Origin: Streptomyces sp. JB150
Lineage (GTDB): Bacteria; Actinomycetota; Actinomycetes; Streptomycetales; Streptomycetaceae
Length of the DNA stretch: 64,000 bases
Reading direction: 5' to 3'
Assembly: GCF_011193355.1 (NCBI RefSeq)
Contig: NZ_CP049780.1
Coordinates: 5,251,803 to 5,315,802, forward strand
The position numbers and the translations under genes were made by a program. The notes under the pieces were generated by a model, which worked only from the letters and a program-made list of their open reading frames with translations, did no database searches and was not told where the DNA came from. Position 1 is the first letter of the stretch. Every line of letters begins with the position of its first letter. Positions 33,713 through 43,791 of the stretch are shown here, one piece after another.

Positions 33713-34375
33713 ATGAAGATCGGCATCATCGGCGCGGGCAACATCGGCGGCAACCTCACCCGGCGGCTCACCGCGCTCGGGCACGACGTCTCGGTGGCCA
33801 ACTCGCGCGGACCGCACACGCTCACGGCGCTCGCCGAGGAGACCGGGGCGACGCCAGTGCGGGTGGAGGAGGCGGCGCGCGGCGCCGAGATCGTCGTCGT
33901 CACCGTCCCGGTGAAGGCGGTGCCGGACCTGCCGTCCGGCCTGTTCGACGAGGCGGCCGACGGGGTCGCCGTCATCGACACCGGCAACTACTACCCGCGC
34001 GAGCGCGACGGGCGGATCGCGGGCATCGAGGACGAGGGGCTGACCGAGAGCCGCTGGACCGAACGCCACCTCGGGCACCCGGTGATCAAGGCGTTCAACG
34101 GCACCTACGCCCAGGACCTCCTCGACCGCCCGCGCCCGGCCGGCGACCCCGGCCGGCTGGCCGTGCCGGTGGCGGGCGACGACGAGGCCGCCAAGCGGAA
34201 GGTGCGGGCGCTGATCGACGAACTCGGCTTCGACACCGTCGACGCCGGCGGCCTCGACGACTCCTGGCGCCAGCAGCCCGGCACGCCGGTCTACGGTCTG
34301 CGGGGCGGCGTGGAGGAGGTGCGCAAGGCGCTGGCGGAGGCGTCGCCGCAGCGGGCGCCGGAGTTTCGGGGCTGA
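33713..34375 (+). CDS. NADP-binding oxidoreductase, F420-dependent reductase-like
   Basis: A soluble protein of 220 residues. The ATG at 33713 has GAAGGG upstream; the frame is open earlier but the Rossmann fold starts here. MKIGIIGAGNIGGNLTRRL is the dinucleotide-binding motif (G-x-G-x-x-G), VSVANSRGP indicates NADP preference in strand 2, and AEIVVVTVPVKAVPDLP, AVIDTGNYYPRERDG and HPVIKAFNGTYAQDL follow the NADPH:F420 oxidoreductase/YqnN-like pattern. Near the end DAGGLDDSWRQQPGTPVYG matches the same family. Whether the other substrate is F420 or another compound is not clear. It is convergent with the MOSC gene (1 bp apart). Confidence 0.82.
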   Translation: MKIGIIGAGNIGGNLTRRLTALGHDVSVANSRGPHTLTALAEETGATPVRVEEAARGAEIVVVTVPVKAVPDLPSGLFDEAADGVAVIDTGNYYPRERDGRIAGIEDEGLTESRWTERHLGHPVIKAFNGTYAQDLLDRPRPAGDPGRLAVPVAGDDEAAKRKVRALIDELGFDTVDAGGLDDSWRQQPGTPVYGLRGGVEEVRKALAEASPQRAPEFRG

Positions 34376-34376
34376 C

Positions 34377-34922
34377 TCAGACGAGGGCCAGGGGCGTGTG
34401 CGGTCCGTCCGGCAGCTCGACGCGCACCGCGTCGCCGGGCCGCACCACGCCCCCGGTGAGCACGACGCTCATGACCCCGGACCTGAACCGCGCCGCGCCG
34501 TCGGCGCCCCGCCCGACGACCTGCTTCAGCAGGCCCTTGCGGAACCGGTCGATCTGCGCGCACGGGTTGCGCAGCCCGGTCACCTCGACCACGGCCTCGT
34601 CCCCGAGGTGCAGCCGGGTGCCCGTCGGCAGGCCGAGCAGATCGACCCCGCGGGTGGTCACGTTCTCCCCGAGCTGCCCGGCGGCGACCTCGAAACCGGC
34701 GGCGCGGACCTCGTCGAACAGCTCCTCGTGCAGGAGGTGGACCTGCCGCAGATTCGGCTGTGCCGGATCCTGCGCCATCCGGAACCGGTGCTGCACCGTC
34801 GCGCCGGCGTGCACGTCGCCCTCGACGCCGAGGCCCGCGACGAGCGTGACGCTCGCGCGGTTCGGCTTGCTGAAGGAGTAGGTGCCGCTGCTGCTCACCG
34901 CGCTGATCGTCATCTCGCTCAT
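34377..34922 (-). CDS. MOSC domain-containing protein
   Basis: A soluble protein of 181 residues (MSEMTISAVSSSGTYSF; ATG at 34922, a second Met at 34913 is possible and the ribosome-binding site is weak). MOSC domains bind molybdenum cofactor or sulfur groups. Motifs are GLGVEGDVHAGATVQHR, LRQVHLLHEELFDEVRA, GQLGENVTTRGVDLLGLP, EVTGLRNPCAQIDRF (the conserved Cys) and GVMSVVLTGGVVRPGD. This is the short, stand-alone type (about 160-220 residues) related to YiiM. No molybdopterin gene is nearby. Role in sulfur transfer or detoxification of N-hydroxylated compounds is known only for relatives. Confidence 0.88.
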   Translation of the reverse strand: MSEMTISAVSSSGTYSFSKPNRASVTLVAGLGVEGDVHAGATVQHRFRMAQDPAQPNLRQVHLLHEELFDEVRAAGFEVAAGQLGENVTTRGVDLLGLPTGTRLHLGDEAVVEVTGLRNPCAQIDRFRKGLLKQVVGRGADGAARFRSGVMSVVLTGGVVRPGDAVRVELPDGPHTPLALV

Positions 34923-35044
34923 GACCGCAGCGTATCCACCGGCCGGCGCCACCACAGACGCGGTTTTCCCCTCGTCGTCGCTTCCAAGCTGTCACGCCAC
35001 CGCCGGTAGCGGAGCGCACCACTCCAGTGACGCCGAGTGGCGCA

Positions 35045-36412
<1,368 letters not shown>

Positions 36413-36477
36413 GTCAGACTCCTCGCAATACGGGTGGTGGCGGGGCACCCGGTGGGGTGCCCCGCACGGGGTGGTGC

Positions 36478-37743
36478 TTACTTGCCGACGCTCGGGTAGA
36501 GCGGGTGCTTGTCCGCCAGGGCGGTGACCCTGGACTTCAGTGCCTCGATGTCGCAGGCCGGCTTGAGCGCCTGCGCGATCACGTCCGCGACCTCGCGGAA
36601 GTCCTCGGCCGTGAAGCCGCGGGTGGCGAGCGCGGGCGTGCCGATCCGCAGGCCGGACGTCACCATCGGCGGACGCGGGTCGTTGGGGACCGCGTTGCGG
36701 TTGACGGTGATGCCGACCTCGTGGAGCCGGTCCTCGGCCTGCTGCCCGTCCAGCTCCGACTCACGCAGGTCGACCAGGACCAGGTGGACGTCGGTGCCGC
36801 CGGTGAGGACGTTGATCCCGGCCTCGCGCGCGTCCGGGGCGGTCAGCCGCTCGGCGAGGATCCGCGCGCCTTCCACTGTACGGCGCTGGCGCTCCTTGAA
36901 CTCCTCCGAGGCGGCGATCTTGAAGGAGACCGCCTTGGCCGCGATCACGTGCTCCAGGGGGCCGCCCTGGAAGCCCGGGAAGACGGCGGAGTTCAGCTTC
37001 TTCGCGAACTCCTTGCCGCGGGCGAGGATGATGCCGCCGCGCGGGCCGCCCAGCGTCTTGTGCGTGGTGGACGTCACGACGTCGGCGTACGGCACCGGGT
37101 TCTCGTGCAGCCCGGCGGCGACCAGACCGGCGAAGTGCGCCATGTCGACCCACAGGTACGCCTCGACCTCGTCCGCGATCCGGCGGAACTCGGCGAAGTC
37201 GAGCCGGCGCGGGTACGCTGACCAGCCCGCGATGATCACCTTGGGGCGGTGCTCCTTGGCGAGCCGCTCGACCTCGGCCATGTCGACCAGGCCGTTGTCG
37301 TCCACGTGGTACGCGACCACGTCGAACTGCTTGCCGGAGAAGTTCAGCCGCATCCCGTGGGTGAGGTGACCGCCGTGCGCCAGGTCCAGGCCCAGGATGG
37401 TGTCGCCGGGCTGGGCCAGGGCGAACAGCGCGGCCTGGTTGGCGGAGGCGCCCGAGTGCGGCTGCACGTTGGCGTACTCGGCGCCGAACAGCTCCTTGAC
37501 CCGGTCGATGGCGAGCTGCTCGGTGACGTCGACGTGCTCGCAGCCGCCGTAGTAGCGGCGGCCCGGGTAGCCCTCGGCGTACTTGTTGGTCAGGACCGAG
37601 CCCTGGGCCTCCATGACCGCCAGCGGGGCGAAGTTCTCGGAGGCGATCATCTCCAGGGTGGACTGCTGGCGGCGCAGCTCGGCGTCGACGGCGGCCGCGA
37701 CCTCCGGGTCCAGCTCGTGCAGGGGCGTGTTCAGGACAGTCAT
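36478..37743 (-). CDS. glyA: serine hydroxymethyltransferase
   Basis: Interconverts serine and glycine with tetrahydrofolate, using PLP. The 421-residue protein starts [36 protein letters not shown] and [20 protein letters not shown] are the N-terminal signature, [18 protein letters not shown] follows, and [17 protein letters not shown] holds the PLP Lys. All expected residues are present and the length is normal. It is the third gene of the riboswitch-headed gcvT-gcvH-glyA cluster, only 14 bp after gcvH, and lets the cell channel glycine carbon to serine. Confidence 0.97.
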   Translation of the reverse strand: MTVLNTPLHELDPEVAAAVDAELRRQQSTLEMIASENFAPLAVMEAQGSVLTNKYAEGYPGRRYYGGCEHVDVTEQLAIDRVKELFGAEYANVQPHSGASANQAALFALAQPGDTILGLDLAHGGHLTHGMRLNFSGKQFDVVAYHVDDNGLVDMAEVERLAKEHRPKVIIAGWSAYPRRLDFAEFRRIADEVEAYLWVDMAHFAGLVAAGLHENPVPYADVVTSTTHKTLGGPRGGIILARGKEFAKKLNSAVFPGFQGGPLEHVIAAKAVSFKIAASEEFKERQRRTVEGARILAERLTAPDAREAGINVLTGGTDVHLVLVDLRESELDGQQAEDRLHEVGITVNRNAVPNDPRPPMVTSGLRIGTPALATRGFTAEDFREVADVIAQALKPACDIEALKSRVTALADKHPLYPSVGK

Positions 37744-37757
37744 CGGTGGCGGGCTCC

Positions 37758-38135
37758 TCAGCCGGCGGAAAAGGCGGTGTACTCGTCGGCGGAGAGCAGG
37801 TCGGACGGCTCCTCCGTGACGCGTACCTTGAACAGCCAGCCGCCCTCGAAGGGCGCGGAGTTCACCAGCGACGGGTCGTTGACGACGTCCTCGTTGACCT
37901 CGGTGACCTCGCCGGACACCGGGGAGTACAGGTCGCTGACCGACTTGGTCGACTCCAGCTCGCCGCAGGTCTCGCCCGCGGACACGGTGTCACCGACCTC
38001 CGGGAGCTGCACGAAGACGACATCGCCGAGCGCGTTGGCCGCGTGCTCCGTGATGCCGACCGTCGCGACGCCGTCCTCGGCGGCCGACAGCCACTCGTGC
38101 TCCTTGCTGTAGCGCAGCTGCTGGGGGTTGCTCAT
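37758..38135 (-). CDS. gcvH: glycine cleavage system H protein
   Basis: Lipoyl carrier of the glycine cleavage complex. The start ATG at 38135 has AGGAG in front; the product is 125 residues, the usual size. The lipoylated Lys lies in [27 protein letters not shown] at the N-terminus and [19 protein letters not shown] agree with GcvH. It is between gcvT (110 bp upstream) and glyA (14 bp downstream). The P protein (gcvP) is not in this window, so the complex needs gcvP elsewhere. Confidence 0.97.
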   Translation of the reverse strand: MSNPQQLRYSKEHEWLSAAEDGVATVGITEHAANALGDVVFVQLPEVGDTVSAGETCGELESTKSVSDLYSPVSGEVTEVNEDVVNDPSLVNSAPFEGGWLFKVRVTEEPSDLLSADEYTAFSAG

Positions 38136-38245
38136 GGCCTGAATTCTCCTGTACGCGGGGGAGTGCTGATGAATGGGGGACTGCCGGAACCGTGCGTGAG
38201 CAGCGCGAAGGTGCGCGGTGTCACGTACGGGACCGCGCTCGGTGG

Positions 38246-39373
38246 CTACTTCTGGCGCTTGTAGAAGGGGAGCGCGACGACCTCGTACGGCTCGTGACTG
38301 CCCCGGATGTCCACGCCCACGCCCGGCGTGCCCGGAGCGGCGTGCGCGGCGTCCACGTAGGCCATGGCGATCGGCTTGCCCAGCGTCGGGGAGGGCGCGC
38401 CGGAGGTGACCTCGCCGATGACCTCGCCGTCCGCGACGACCGCGTACCCGGCGCGCGGGACCCGGCGGCCCTCGGCGACCAGCCCGACGAGGACGCGCGG
38501 CGGGTTCTGCCCGGCGCGCGCGGCGGCCTCGGCGAGCGCCTCGCGGCCCACGAAGTCGCCCTCCTTGTCGAACTTGACCACCCGGCCGAGCCCGGCGTCG
38601 AACGGGGTCAGCGAGGTCGACAGCTCGTGCCCGTACAGCGGCATGCCCGCCTCCAGGCGCAGGGTGTCCCGGCAGGACAGGCCGCACGGCACCAGGCCCG
38701 CGCCCTCGCCGGCCTTGGTCAGCGCCTGCCACAGCTCCACGGCGTGCTCCGGCCTCACGAACAGCTCGAAGCCGTCCTCGCCGGTGTAGCCGGTGCGGGC
38801 GATCAGCGCGGGGACACCGGCGACGGTGCCGGGCAGCCCGGCGTAGTACTTCAGGCCGTCGAGGTCGGCGTCGGTGACGCTCGCCAAAATCTGCGGGGAC
38901 GCCGGGCCCTGGACGGCGATCAGCGCGTACGCGTCCCGGTCGTCGCGCACCTCGGCGTCGAAGCCGGCGGAGCGCTCGGTGAGCGCGTCGAGCACGACCT
39001 GGGCGTTGGAGGCGTTGGCCACGACCATGTACTCGGTCTCGGCCAGGCGGTAGACGATCAGGTCGTCGAGGATGCCGCCGTCCTCCTGGCAGATCATGGT
39101 GTAGCGGGCGCGGCCCACGCCGACGGAGGCGATGTTGCCGACCAGGGCGTAGTTCAGCAGCGCGGCGGCCTGGGGACCGGTCACGGTGATCTCACCCATG
39201 TGGGAGAGGTCGAAGAGACCGGCCCTGGTGCGCACGGCGTGGTGCTCGTCGCGCTCCGAGCCGTAGCGCAGCGGCATGTCCCAGCCGGCGAAGTCGGTCA
39301 TCGTCGCGCCCAGCGAGCGATGCACGGCATCGAGCGCGGTGTGACGCTTCTGCGAGGGTTCGGTACTGCTCAT
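38246..39373 (-). CDS. gcvT: aminomethyltransferase (glycine cleavage T protein)
   Basis: Transfers the methylene group from aminomethyl-lipoyl H protein to tetrahydrofolate. The ATG at 39373 ([20 protein letters not shown]) gives 375 residues; longer frames upstream enter the riboswitch. Typical motifs are [50 protein letters not shown] and [18 protein letters not shown]. The catalytic Asp lies in [13 protein letters not shown] context and the fold is complete. It is the first gene after the tandem glycine riboswitch and thus its primary target. Confidence 0.96.
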   Translation of the reverse strand: MSSTEPSQKRHTALDAVHRSLGATMTDFAGWDMPLRYGSERDEHHAVRTRAGLFDLSHMGEITVTGPQAAALLNYALVGNIASVGVGRARYTMICQEDGGILDDLIVYRLAETEYMVVANASNAQVVLDALTERSAGFDAEVRDDRDAYALIAVQGPASPQILASVTDADLDGLKYYAGLPGTVAGVPALIARTGYTGEDGFELFVRPEHAVELWQALTKAGEGAGLVPCGLSCRDTLRLEAGMPLYGHELSTSLTPFDAGLGRVVKFDKEGDFVGREALAEAAARAGQNPPRVLVGLVAEGRRVPRAGYAVVADGEVIGEVTSGAPSPTLGKPIAMAYVDAAHAAPGTPGVGVDIRGSHEPYEVVALPFYKRQK

Positions 39374-39432
39374 CGGTCGGTCGTCTCCCAGGGCATGAAC
39401 GCATGCGGGCGAGGGCAGGTCCTCCCCATCTG

Positions 39433-39645
39433 TCATCGGAACCTGAGAGGTTCGCCGCGACCGCCAGAGGGACGATCACGGCTTGCACCTTGGGTGGGGC
39501 CGGATCTCCTCGCCGAGGACGGGAGCGGCCCGCTTTTCAGATGTGCCTCGCCCGCGCGGTAACGGGGCCTGAGAGATTCAAGGGAGGGACTTGCTCCTTC
39601 GGCGCCCCGGCGACACGGTGGCCGGGGACTCTCCCGCGCGGATTC
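39433..39645 (-). promoter_or_regulatory. tandem glycine riboswitch
   Basis: Read leftward from 39645 there is GCGGGAGAGTCC, a P2/P3 region, GGCGCCGAAGGAGCAA and AATCTCTCAGG, the full signature of one glycine aptamer. After a short linker the second aptamer shows GGTGCAAGCCGTG, a long P3 and GAACCTCTCAGG at about 39440-39451. Two such aptamers in series just before gcvT is the classic arrangement in which glycine turns on its own cleavage. The riboswitch ends about 60 bases before the gcvT ATG. Only one CAGG/GAGAGG core each is seen, so both aptamers look intact; the second has a shorter start helix. Confidence 0.92.
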
Positions 39646-39824
39646 AAACGGCCGGTATGCAGTTGGCGCGCACATCATTGCACGCCGGGCCGGATCGTGG
39701 CAGACCACATCTGTAACCGGGCTGTGGCGGTACGAGAACGAAAACACGAGACATCGCGGATTACCTTCTCTTTACACTCGATGGGCATGGGAACACGTGA
39801 ACCGCCCCAGGGAGGACGATCACG

Positions 39825-40496
39825 GTGAACAGGACCAGGGCCTACGCGACCACCACCGGCATCGCGGTGCCCGGCCGGCCGGGCGTCCCGGTGAAGGAGG
39901 CCTGCCACTCGCTGCCCGCACCCGTCGTCCGCGACCTGCGCGAGCGCGGCGGCCGCAGCCCGCACGCGCTGCTCTTCGGACCCCGGGACCTCGCGGTCGT
40001 CACCGGACTGCCCGGCAGCGGCAAGTCGACCCTGATGCGCCGCACGGTGCGCGGCGCCCGGCGCGTCGACTCCCAGGACACCCGCGACCGCTTCGACCGC
40101 CGGACGCCGCCCTGGCTGCCGTACGCGGTCTACCGCCCCCTGGTCCGCCTCGCCCACTACGCCGGTCTGCGCCGCGCCCTGCGCACCGGCGAGGGCGTCG
40201 TCGTCCACGACTGCGGCACCCAGGCCTGGGTGCGCCGCTGGCTGGCCCGCGAGGCCCGCCGCCGCGGCGGTACCCTCCACCTCCTGCTCCTCGACGTCAC
40301 CCCCGAACAGGCGCTGGCCGGCCAGCGCGCCCGCGGCCGCGGCGTCTCGCGGTACGCCTTCCTCCGCCATCGCACCGCCGCCACCCGCCTCCTGCACGCC
40401 ATCGAACACGGCCGGCTCCCGCACGGCTGCACCTCCGCCGTCCTCCTCGACCGCGACGCCGCGAACACCCTCCGCCGCATCGGCTTCACCGGCTGA
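39825..40496 (+). CDS. P-loop NTPase/kinase-like protein
   Basis: A 223-residue soluble protein (GTG start with GGAGGAC upstream). Walker A is VVTGLPGSGKSTLMRRT near residue 60; VVVHDCGTQAWVRRWLARE and LHLLLLDVTPEQALAGQRAR are compatible with a zeta-toxin/AAA_33-like kinase, with Arg residues in the helical lid. TFDRRTPPWLPYAVYRPLVR follows the first strand. There is no signal or membrane segment. No function can be named. It is divergent from the riboswitch-controlled glycine operon and 94 bp upstream of the first sseB gene on the same strand. Confidence 0.8.
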   Translation: MNRTRAYATTTGIAVPGRPGVPVKEACHSLPAPVVRDLRERGGRSPHALLFGPRDLAVVTGLPGSGKSTLMRRTVRGARRVDSQDTRDRFDRRTPPWLPYAVYRPLVRLAHYAGLRRALRTGEGVVVHDCGTQAWVRRWLAREARRRGGTLHLLLLDVTPEQALAGQRARGRGVSRYAFLRHRTAATRLLHAIEHGRLPHGCTSAVLLDRDAANTLRRIGFTG

Positions 40497-40590
40497 GCGG
40501 ACGGGCCGCGCGGGCGGCACGGGGCCCGGACGCACCCGTTAGCCTGGGCGGGCACAGGCAGTGCAGTGTTCTTGAGCAGGCGGTAGGCAG

Positions 40591-41382
40591 ATGGACTTCC
40601 CGGCGGGTTTTTCCGCGGACTTCCCGGCGCAGACGCACCCGCAGCCGCACGGCGGCTGGCCCGGCAACGAGTTGGAGGAGGTGCTGTCCGCGTCCCTCGG
40701 GGCGGGCCCGTCGGCCGGCGGGCGGATCGTCGAGGTGCTCGGCCGCAGCTTCGTGTGGGTGCCGCTGCCGCAGGGCGGCGGTCCGGACAGCGGCTCGCTC
40801 GACCTGCCGGCCATGGAGATCGAGGGCCAGGCCTACGTCCCGGTGTTCAGCTCCGAGGAGCAGCTGCGCCAGGTCGCCGGCGCCCACATGGCGTACACCA
40901 TCGCCCCGGCCGTGGAGTTCGCGCGCGGGCTGCCGCCGCAGGCCGGCATCGCCCTGAACCCCGGCGGTGTGGTCGGCGTCCCGCTGCCCCCGCCCGCCGT
41001 CGCCGAGCTGTGCCGGGCCGGCCGCACCCCGCTGGACGGGCCCGCGAGCGGCGGCCGCGTCCGCCTCTTCGAGCCGGACTGGCAGGACGACCCGGTCGAC
41101 TTCCTCTCCGCCGCCTCCGCCGAGTTCGACGGCACCGCGGCCGTGCTCACCGCCCGCCGCTGCCTCGCGGCCATCGAGACCGCCGACCCGGTGATGTTCG
41201 TCGGCGTCGAACTCGCCCAGTGGGAGGGCGACGCCCGCGCCCTGCCCCTGGACGCCCTCGGCCGGGCCCTGGCCAGGGTCCCCGTGCGGTGGCCCGTCAA
41301 CCTGGTCCTCCTCGACGTGGCGGAGGACCCGGTGGGCCGCTGGATGCGCGAGCGGGTCCGCCCCTTCTACACCCGGGGCTGA
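40591..41382 (+). CDS. SseB family protein (enhanced serine sensitivity), copy 1
   Basis: A soluble protein of 263 residues starting MDFPAGFSADFPAQTHPQPH. The SseB pattern is seen in ELEEVLSASLGAGP, RSFVWVPLPQGG, YVPVFSSEEQLRQVAG and ALNPGGVVGVPLPPPAVAEL, with the C-terminal SseB domain (ARRCLAAIETADPVMFVGVE, then VRPFYTRG). In Escherichia coli extra SseB makes cells sensitive to serine; the molecular role is unknown. A paralogue follows 178 bp downstream, and serine-handling genes are close by on the other strand, which makes this the most suggestive context of the region. Function itself is not established. Confidence 0.85.
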   Translation: MDFPAGFSADFPAQTHPQPHGGWPGNELEEVLSASLGAGPSAGGRIVEVLGRSFVWVPLPQGGGPDSGSLDLPAMEIEGQAYVPVFSSEEQLRQVAGAHMAYTIAPAVEFARGLPPQAGIALNPGGVVGVPLPPPAVAELCRAGRTPLDGPASGGRVRLFEPDWQDDPVDFLSAASAEFDGTAAVLTARRCLAAIETADPVMFVGVELAQWEGDARALPLDALGRALARVPVRWPVNLVLLDVAEDPVGRWMRERVRPFYTRG

Positions 41383-41421
41383 AGCGCCTCCAGGGACGCG
41401 GGGCGGTGCCGGGACGCGGCT

Positions 41422-41445
41422 GCGCCCCATGGGCCCCTGGGGCGC
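41422..41445 (+). terminator. hairpin terminator after sseB copy 1
   Basis: GCGCCCCA at 41422-41429 pairs with TGGGGCGC at 41438-41445, with an 8-base GC-rich loop. No U-run follows. It separates the two sseB genes. Confidence 0.55.
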
Positions 41446-41560
41446 GACCGGCCGTGCGCCGGCCGCGGCCGCGATGCGGCACCGGCTCCCGACCCGGCGA
41501 GCACCCTTAAGCTAGGGCACGGCTCGAAAAACAGGGCGTTATACGAAGGGGCGTTGAAGA

Positions 41561-42376
41561 GTGAGCGCTGGCACGGCCGCCGCAGGCCAGGTCGAGCACA
41601 TGCTGCGCCAGGTCACCCCCGGCCGCTACGACGCCTACGAGGCCCTGCTGCGCGCCCTCGCGACCCCCTCGTCCGGCCAGGTCTGGATGCTGCTGTGGCA
41701 CGGCCAGGCCGGCAGCCCCGACGCCCAGTACGGCACGATGGAGGTCGACGGCCACGGGTACGCCCCCTGCGTCACCTCCGCCCAGGAGCTGTCCGCCAGC
41801 GGCTGGAACCGCAGTTACGAAGTGGTCGACGGCGTCGACGTGGCCCGCACCCTCTACCCCGAGCACTACGGCCTCTGGCTGAACCCGCACGCCCCCGGCG
41901 GCGGCGTCGGCATCCCCTGGCTCGACCTGCGCCGGATCGCCACGGGCCTGGACCGCCAGCCCGCCGGGCCGCTGCGGCTCGCCGAGCCGACCATCGAGAT
42001 CCCCGCGTTCTACGCCCTGCTCACCCAGAACGCCCATCGCACCCCCGCGGTGCGCTCCCTGCGCCGCGCCTGGGTGCAGCCCGCGCTCGGCGCCCCGTAC
42101 CTCGCCATCGGGCTGGACGTGTACGACACCTCCCCGGCCGCCGTCGACTCGGTGCGCGCGATGATGCAGCAGTCCATCGGCGCCGTACCGGACGGCCTGC
42201 CGGTGTCGACGGTCGCGATGTCCGACCCGTACGACCCGGTCGCGATGTGGCTGCGCGCCCACGCCCGCCCGTTCTACGACCGCGAGGCGCACGCGGTGCC
42301 CGCCCAGCCGCCCGCGCAGGCCCCGGCGGCCGGCTACGGCTACCCGCCGGCCCCGCCGGTCCAGGGCCGCTACTGA
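41561..42376 (+). CDS. SseB family protein, copy 2
   Basis: A 271-residue paralogue of the preceding SseB protein, GTG start (MSAGTAAAGQVEHML). VEHMLRQVTPGRYDAYEALL replaces the shorter N-terminus of copy 1. The core has YAPCVTSAQELSASGWNRSY, LNPHAPGGGVGIPWLDLRRI, and the C-terminal SseB region RRAWVQPALGAPYLAIGLDV plus ARPFYDREAHAVP. The last 25 residues are Pro/Ala-rich (QPPAQAPAAGYGYPPAPP) and probably disordered. Upstream are A/T-rich elements (TTATACG, TTAAGCTAG) so a separate promoter is likely. Role as for copy 1, unknown. Confidence 0.85.
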   Translation: MSAGTAAAGQVEHMLRQVTPGRYDAYEALLRALATPSSGQVWMLLWHGQAGSPDAQYGTMEVDGHGYAPCVTSAQELSASGWNRSYEVVDGVDVARTLYPEHYGLWLNPHAPGGGVGIPWLDLRRIATGLDRQPAGPLRLAEPTIEIPAFYALLTQNAHRTPAVRSLRRAWVQPALGAPYLAIGLDVYDTSPAAVDSVRAMMQQSIGAVPDGLPVSTVAMSDPYDPVAMWLRAHARPFYDREAHAVPAQPPAQAPAAGYGYPPAPPVQGRY

Positions 42377-42713
42377 CCGCCCGCGGACGCCGTCCGCATC
42401 CCGGTCGGGTGCGGGTCCCCGGCGCCTCTTCGCGCGTAGAGGCAGGGCAGAAAAGGCAGTTCTGTCCTGATTGCCCCAACTGGTCCGCGTCCGGCCCGCG
42501 TTACACACCGTTCGGATAACGGAACCCGGCAGACAGCATCACGGTTACGCATCCATTCACCGCCAAGTCTGGCAACAGATCGCCAAAGCGTTGAAGACTC
42601 CCGCACCAGGGGTGTTCGCCCGGGTGTTCGCCCCTTGTGTACGACGGACTGATCACGCCGCTACAGCGGCAAGTGCGGGCCGGCTACCGCCGGTTGAGAG
42701 GGGTCCCTGCCAG
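42377..42713. other. promoter region of the opp operon, 337 bp, no gene
   Basis: After the sseB copy 2 stop there is a small hairpin (GCGGAC/GTCCGC, 42383-42397). The remainder holds the only AT-richer patches of the area (GCGTTACACACC, ACGGTTACGC) and an exact 12-bp tandem duplicate GGGTGTTCGCCC at 42610-42621 and 42622-42633, then a GCCGCT/AGCGGC inverted repeat near 42657. This is where opp promoters and operators must lie; no certain -35/-10 pair was recognised. Confidence 0.5.
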
Positions 42714-43721
42714 ATGACGGCACCATTGCACGAGCCGACCGCGGAAGCGGCTCCGAGTGCGGCCGAGGAAGCGGCGCTGGCCGGCGGCGAGGCGAAGGCC
42801 GTACAGGGACGTTCCCTGGGGCGCATCGCCTGGGAACGGCTGAAGCGCGACAAACTGGCCCTCGCGGGCGGCATCGTGGTGCTGTTCCTGATCCTGGTCG
42901 CCGTGCTCGCGCCGGTGATCACCGGACTCGCCGGACAGGACCCCGAGGCCCACCACGAGGACCTCATCGACCCGCTGTTCGGCACCCCGGTCGGCTCCTT
43001 CGGCGGCATCAGCGGTGAGCACTGGCTCGGCGTCGAGCCGGTCAACGGCCGCGACATCTTCGCCCGTATCGTCTACGGCGCCCAGATCTCGCTGCTCGTC
43101 GGCTTCCTGTCGGCGATCGTCGCCGTCGTCATCGGCACCGTCCTCGGCATCCTCGCCGGCTTCTTCGGCGGCTGGGTCGACACCGTCATCAGCCGGGTCA
43201 TGGACGGCCTGCTGGCCTTCCCCCAGCTGCTGTTCATCATCGCGCTCGTCTCGGTGATGCCGAGCGAGATGCTGGGCCTGACCGGCACCGGCGTGCGCCT
43301 GTTCGTGATGATCCTGGTCATCGGCTTCTTCGGCTGGCCCTACATCGGACGCGTGGTGCGCGGCCAGACGCTCTCGCTGCGCGAGCGCGAGTACGTCGAG
43401 GCGGCCCGCTCGCTGGGTGCCGGGCGGTTCTACATCCTCTTCAAGGAGCTGCTGCCCAACCTGGTCGCGCCGATCATCGTGTACACGACGATGATGATTC
43501 CCACCAACATCCTCACCGAGGCGGCGCTCAGCTTCCTGGGCGTCGGTGTCAAGCCGCCGACGCCGTCCTGGGGGCAGATGCTCTCGAACGCGATCGACTA
43601 CTACGACTCGGACCCCATGTACATGGTGATCCCGGGCGTGGCGATCTTCATCACCGTTCTTGCCTTCAACCTCTTCGGCGACGGCGTCCGCGACGCGCTC
43701 GACCCGAAGGGCTCCCGCTGA
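42714..43721 (+). CDS. oppC: oligopeptide ABC transporter permease (OppC/DppC type)
   Basis: An inner-membrane permease of 335 residues. The ATG at 42714 has GAGAGGGG upstream; the frame is open earlier. A cytoplasmic N-tail with many Glu/Ala precedes LALAGGIVVLFLILVAVLAP (TM1), SLLVGFLSAIVAVVIGTVLG, LLFIIALVSVMPSEMLGL and later helices. SLGAGRFYILFKELLPNLVA is the EAA-type loop that contacts the ATPases, and LSFLGVGVKPPTPSWGQML is the C-type permease signature. It is the first gene of the operon, followed by the binding protein 70 bp later. Peptide import is the family role; the exact peptide is unknown. Confidence 0.92.
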   Translation: MTAPLHEPTAEAAPSAAEEAALAGGEAKAVQGRSLGRIAWERLKRDKLALAGGIVVLFLILVAVLAPVITGLAGQDPEAHHEDLIDPLFGTPVGSFGGISGEHWLGVEPVNGRDIFARIVYGAQISLLVGFLSAIVAVVIGTVLGILAGFFGGWVDTVISRVMDGLLAFPQLLFIIALVSVMPSEMLGLTGTGVRLFVMILVIGFFGWPYIGRVVRGQTLSLREREYVEAARSLGAGRFYILFKELLPNLVAPIIVYTTMMIPTNILTEAALSFLGVGVKPPTPSWGQMLSNAIDYYDSDPMYMVIPGVAIFITVLAFNLFGDGVRDALDPKGSR

Positions 43722-43791
43722 CCTGCCGTACCCCAAGCGACCCGTGGCGCAAGGCACGGGGTCTCTCATCAATTCCGGAGGATCCGAGATC

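Noticed and set aside
41452-41560. tRNA or small RNA gene in AT-richer spacer before sseB copy 2
   Set aside because: No cloverleaf and no TTC loop motif; the AT-rich words fit a promoter.
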